64,000 nt of DNA from Chrysomallon squamiferum (taxonomy: Eukaryota > Mollusca > Gastropoda > Neomphalida > Peltospiridae): the NCBI GenBank assembly GCA_012295275.1, contig CM022668.1:387157-451156 (forward strand), written 5' to 3'. A program made the position numbers and the translations under genes. Below, piece after piece: positions 59,401-64,000 of the stretch (position 1 is the first letter of the stretch; every line of letters begins with the position of its first letter). The notes beneath the pieces are model-generated. The model did not search any database. It saw only the letters and a list, made by a program, of their open reading frames with translations, and was not told the DNA's origin.

Positions 59401-62400
59401 AATCATTACCTCTGATTTCCATGATGTTGTGCGTGTTTCTGTTTGTTGAGATGAGACGAACACACCTCGAAACCGCTCGCACTCAGAAACTTCCAATCGT
59501 ATGGACACGTAACAGACAGCATTGAATGCGTTCTGTTTTCAAGCAGTTCTTTAAACGCTGTTAAGGGTTAATCGTTACCTCTGATTTCCATGATGCTGTG
59601 CGTGATACTGCTTATTGACAAGAAAGGAACACACGTCGAAACCGCTCGCACTCGGAAACTTTCAATCGGATACACACATAACAGACACCATTGCATAAGT
59701 TCAGTTCTCAAGCAGCCCTTTAAACGCTTTTAAGGGTTAATCATTACATCTGTTTTCCATGATGTTGTGCGTGTTTCTGCTGATTGAGATGAGACGAACA
59801 CACCTCGCAGCCGCTGGCACTCCGAAACTTTCCATGTTATACCCACGTAACAGACAGCATTAAATGCGTTCTGTTTTCAAGCAGGTCTTTAAAGGCTGTT
59901 AATGGTTAATCATTACATCTGATTTCCATGATGTTGTGCGTGATTGTGTTTATTCAGAAGAGAAGTACACATATCGCAACCGATCGCACTCCGAAACTTC
60001 CAATCGTATGCACACGTAACAGATAGCATTGAATGCGTTCAGTTCTCAACCAGCTGTTTAAACCCTGTTAAGGGTTAATCATTACCTCTGATTTCCATGA
60101 TGTTGTGCGTGTTTCTGTTTATTGAGATGAGACGAACACACCTCGCAAGCGCTCGCACTCCGAAACTTCCAATCGTATGCACACGTAACAGTCAGCATTG
60201 AATGCGTTCTGTTCCCAACCAGCTGTTAAGGGTTAATCATTACCTCTGATATCCATGATGTTGTGCGTGATACTGTTTATTGAGAAGAGACGAACACACG
60301 TCGGAGCCGCTCGCACTGCGAAACTTTCAATCGGATTCACACATAACAGACAGCATTGAATGCGTTCTGTTTTCAAGCAGGTCTTTAAACGCTGTAAAGG
60401 GTTAATCATTAGATCTGATTTTGATGAGCTGGTGGGTACGTTCGTTTGTTGAAAAGAGAGGAACACATCTCGCAACCGCTCGCTCTCCGAAACTTCCAAT
60501 CGTATGCACACGTAAGAGACAGCATTGAATGCGTTCTGTTTTCAAGCAGGTCTTTAAACGCTTTTAAGGGTTAATCATTACCTCTGACTTCCATGATGTT
60601 GTGCGTGATTCTGTTTATTGAGAAGAGACGAAGACACCTCGCAGCCGCTCGCACTCCGAAACTTTCAATCGGATACACACATAACAGACAGCATTGAATG
60701 CGTTCAGTTCTCAACCATCTCTTTAAACGCTGTTAAGGGTTAATCATTACATCTGATTTCGATGAGGTAGTGCGTGTTTCCGTTTATTGTGATGAGACGA
60801 ACACACCTCGCAACCGCTCGGACTCCGAAACTTTCAATATTATACCCACGTAACAGACAGCATTGAATGCGTTCTGTTTTCAAGCAGGTCTTTAAACGCT
60901 GTTAAGGGTTAATCATTACATATGATTTCCATGATGCTGTGCGTGATACTGTTTATTGACAAGAGACGAACACACGTCGGAGCTGCTCGCACTCCGAAAC
61001 TTTCAATCGGATACACATATAACAGACAGCATTGAATGCGTTCTGTTTTCAAGCAGGTCTTTAAACGCTTTTAAGGGTTAATCATTACATCTGATTTCCA
61101 TGATGTTGTGCGTGATTCTGTTTATTGAGAAGAGACGAACACACGTCGGAGCCGCTCGCACTCCGAAACTTTCAATCGGATTCACACATAACAGACAGCA
61201 TTGAATGCGTTCTGTTTTCAAGCAGGTCTTTAAACGCTTTTAAGGGTTAATCATTACATCTGATTTCCATGATGTTGTGCGTGATTGTGTTTATTCAGAA
61301 TAGAAGTACACATCTCGCTACCGCTCGCACTCCGAAACTTCCAATCGTATGCACGCGTAACAGACCACATTGAATGCGTTCAGTTCTCAACCAGCTCTGT
61401 AGACGCTGTTAAGGGTTAATCATTACCTCTGATTTCCATGATGTTGTGCGTGTTTCTGTTTGTTGAGATGAGACGAACACACCTCGAAACCGCTCGCACT
61501 CAGAAACTTCCAATCGTATGGACACGTAACAGACAGCATTGAATGCGTTCAGTTCTCAACCAGCTCTTTAAACGCTGTTAAGGGTTAATCATTACCTCTG
61601 ATTTCCATGATGTTGTGCGTGTTTCTGTTTATTGAGATGAGACGAACACACACTCGAAACCGCTCGCACTCCGAAACTTTCAATCGGATACACACATAAC
61701 AGACAGACAGCATTGAATGCGTTCTGTTTTCAACCAGGTCTTTAAACGCTGTTAAGGGTTAATCATTACCTCTGATTTCCATGATGTTGTGCGTGATTCT
61801 GTTTATTGAGATGAGACGAACACACCTCGAAACAACCGCTCGCACTCCGAAAAACTTCAATCGGATGGACACGTAACAGACAGCATTGAATGCGTTCTGT
61901 TTTCAAGCAGGTCTTTAAACGCTGTTAAGGGTTAATCATTACATCTGATTTCCATGATGCGTGTTTCTGTTTATTGAGCGTGATTATCTCGCTGCTCGCT
62001 CCGAAACTTTCAATGTTTCTGTTGAGAAGAGAAACGAAGGGTTAATCATTACATTTCCATGATGTTGTGCGTGATTCTGTTTATTGAGAAAGAGACGAAC
62101 ACCTCGCAGCCGCTCGCACTCCGAAACTTTCAATCGGATACACACATAACAGACAGCATTGAATGCGTTCTGTTTTCAAGCAGGTCTTTAAACGCTGTTA
62201 AGGGTTAATCATTACCTCTGATTGCCATGATGTTGTGCGTGATTCTGTTTATTGAGAACAGACGAACACACCTCGGAGACCGCTCGCACTCCGAAACTTT
62301 CAATCGGATGGACACGTAACAGACAGCATTGAATGCGTTCTGTTTTCAAGCAGGTCTTTAAACGCTGTTAAGGGTTTAATCATTACATATGATTTCCATG

Positions 62401-64000
62401 ATGCTGTGCGTGATACTGTTTATTGACAAGAGACGAACACACGTCGAAGCCGCTCGCACTCTGAAACTTTCAATCGGATACACATATAACAGACAGCATT
62501 GAATGCGTTCTGTTTTCAAGCAGGTCTTTAAACGCTTTTAAGGGTTAATCATTACCTCTGATTTCCATGATGTTGTGCGTGATTCTGTTTATTGAGAAGA
62601 GACGAAGACACCTCGCAGCCGCTCGCACTCCGAAACTTTCAATCGGATACACACATAACAGACAGCATTGAATGCGTTCAGTTCTCAACCATCTCTTTAA
62701 ACGCTGTTAAGGGTTAATCATTACATCTGATTTCCATGATGTTGTGCGTGTTTCTGTTTATTGAGATGAGACGAACACACCTCGCAACCGCTCGGACTCC
62801 GAAACTTTCAATGTTATACCCACGTAACAGACAGCATTGAATGCGTTCTGTTTTCAAGCAGGTCTTTAAACGCTGTTAAGGGTTAATCATTACATATGAT
62901 ATCCATGATGCTGTGCGTGATACTGTTTATTGACAAGAGACGAACACACGTCGTGGCTGCTCGCACTCCGAAACTTTCAATCGGATACACATATAACATA
63001 CCGCATTGAATGCGTTCTGTTTTCAAGCAGGTCTTTAAACGCTGTTAAGGGTTAATCATTACCTCTGATTTCCATGATGTTGTGCGTGATTCTGTTTATT
63101 GAGAAGAGACGAACACACGTCGGAGCCGCTCGCACTCCGAAACTTTCAATCGGATACACACATAACAGACAGCATTGAATGCGTTCAGTTCTCAACCATC
63201 TCTTTAAACGCTTTTAAGGGTTAATCATTACATCTGATTTCCATGATGTTGTGCGTGATTCTGTTTATTCAGAAAAGAAGTACACATCTCGCTACCGCTC
63301 GCACTCCGAAACTTCCAATCGTATGCACGCGTAACAGACCACATTGAATGCGTTCAGTTCTCAACCAGCTCTGTAGACGCTGTTAAGGGTTAATCATTAC
63401 CTCTGATTTCCATGATGTTGTGCGTGTTTCTGTTTGTTGAGATGAGACGAACACACCTCGAAACCGCTCGCACTCAGAAACTTCCAATCGTATGGACACG
63501 TAACAGACAGCATTGAATGCGTTCTGTTTTCAAGCAGTTCTTTAAACGCTGTTAAGGGTTAATCGTTTCCTCTGATTTTCATGATGCTGTGCGTGATACT
63601 GTTTATTGACAAGAGACGAACACACGTCGGAGCCGCTCGCACTGCGAAACTTTCAATCGGATTCACACATAACAGACAGCATTGAATGCGTTCTGTTTTC
63701 AAGCAGGTCTTTAAACGCTGTAAAGGGTTAATCATTAGATCTGATTTTGATGAGCTGGTGGGTACGTTCGTTTGTTGAAAAGAGAGGAACACATCTCGCA
63801 ACCGCTCGCTCTCCGAAACTTCCAATCGTATGCACACGTAAGAGACAGCATTGAATGCGTTCTGTTTTCAAGCAGGTCTTTAAACGCTTTTAAGGGTTAA
63901 TCATTACCTCTGACTTCCATGATGTTGTGCGTGATTCTGTTTATTGAGAAGAGACGAAGACACCTCGCAGCCGCTCGCACTCCGAAACTTTCAATCGGAT
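53481..64000. repeat. 169-bp satellite array with higher-order structure
   Basis: The phrase AAGGGTTAATCATTACCTCT recurs at 169-base steps (GGG at 53561, 53730, 53899, 54068, 54237 and on), giving about 62 monomers to the window end. Other landmarks in each monomer are CATTGAATGCGTTCTGTTTT, CCGCTCGCACTCCGAAACTT and GATGTTGTGCGTG. Composition is markedly richer in GC and CpG than the rest of the window. Blocks recur: 57.98-59.15 kb repeats at 59.16-60.35 kb with an offset of 1186 bp (seven monomers), and a block with GAGCTGGTGGGTACGTTCGT recurs near 54.26, 57.05, 60.43 and 63.75 kb. Confidence 0.97.

Noticed and set aside
53481-64000. CRISPR-like regular array
   Set aside because: Repeat and 'spacer' alike are conserved in a 169-bp monomer; this is eukaryotic satellite DNA.

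Overview
This is eukaryotic, AT-rich animal DNA, with short exons in long introns, GT/AG splice sites, abundant microsatellites, MITEs and a satellite array. The transposon types and the TNFR-like gene family suggest a lophotrochozoan, most likely a mollusc. I cannot name the species. I found no prokaryotic genes, rRNA, tRNA or CRISPR array.

The core of the window is a tandem cluster of minus-strand genes for TNF-receptor-like membrane proteins. Gene A (885-3404) is cut by the left edge; only its signal peptide, cysteine-rich and stalk exons are present. Gene B (18892-26944) and gene C (32432-41150) can be followed exon by exon from ATG to stop. Their exon phases agree throughout, giving 333 and 380 residues. 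Each has a signal peptide, a cysteine-rich ectodomain, a Ser/Thr-rich stalk, one membrane segment, a basic juxtamembrane region, a RHIM-like exon, a run of 39-nt cassette exons, and a short conserved C-terminus. The RHIM-like exon of C contains VQLG followed by NYSQI in an Ile/Asn/Ser-rich context, very like the amyloid-forming RHIM of RIPK1/RIPK3. In B the core has become VQTE. A TNFR-like receptor carrying its own RHIM is the most exciting observation here.

Layout: 1-14733 holds gene A, a dead partial copy of the same family (about 4360-5270), a hAT MITE, a decayed unrecognised gene (about 8230-11890), a pogo/mariner-type MITE and plain AT-rich DNA. 14734-17630 is unique. 17630-28000 (B) and 30700-41700 (C) are diverged copies of one unit, each with a differently expanded minisatellite in the same intron region. 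38782-53280 repeats 1-14733 almost base for base, with a few indels including a 1.18-kb transposase-bearing segment. The repeat ends exactly at a 200-N gap (53281-53480). From 53481 to the end lies a 169-bp satellite, about 62 monomers with higher-order structure, compositionally unlike the rest.

Proposed function (inference): B and C are ligand-binding surface receptors. Clustering of C could seed RHIM amyloid assembly with RIPK- or IMD-like adaptors; B, with a broken core, may act as a decoy or signal differently. The A/C repeat may be a real tandem duplication or two haplotypes assembled in series.
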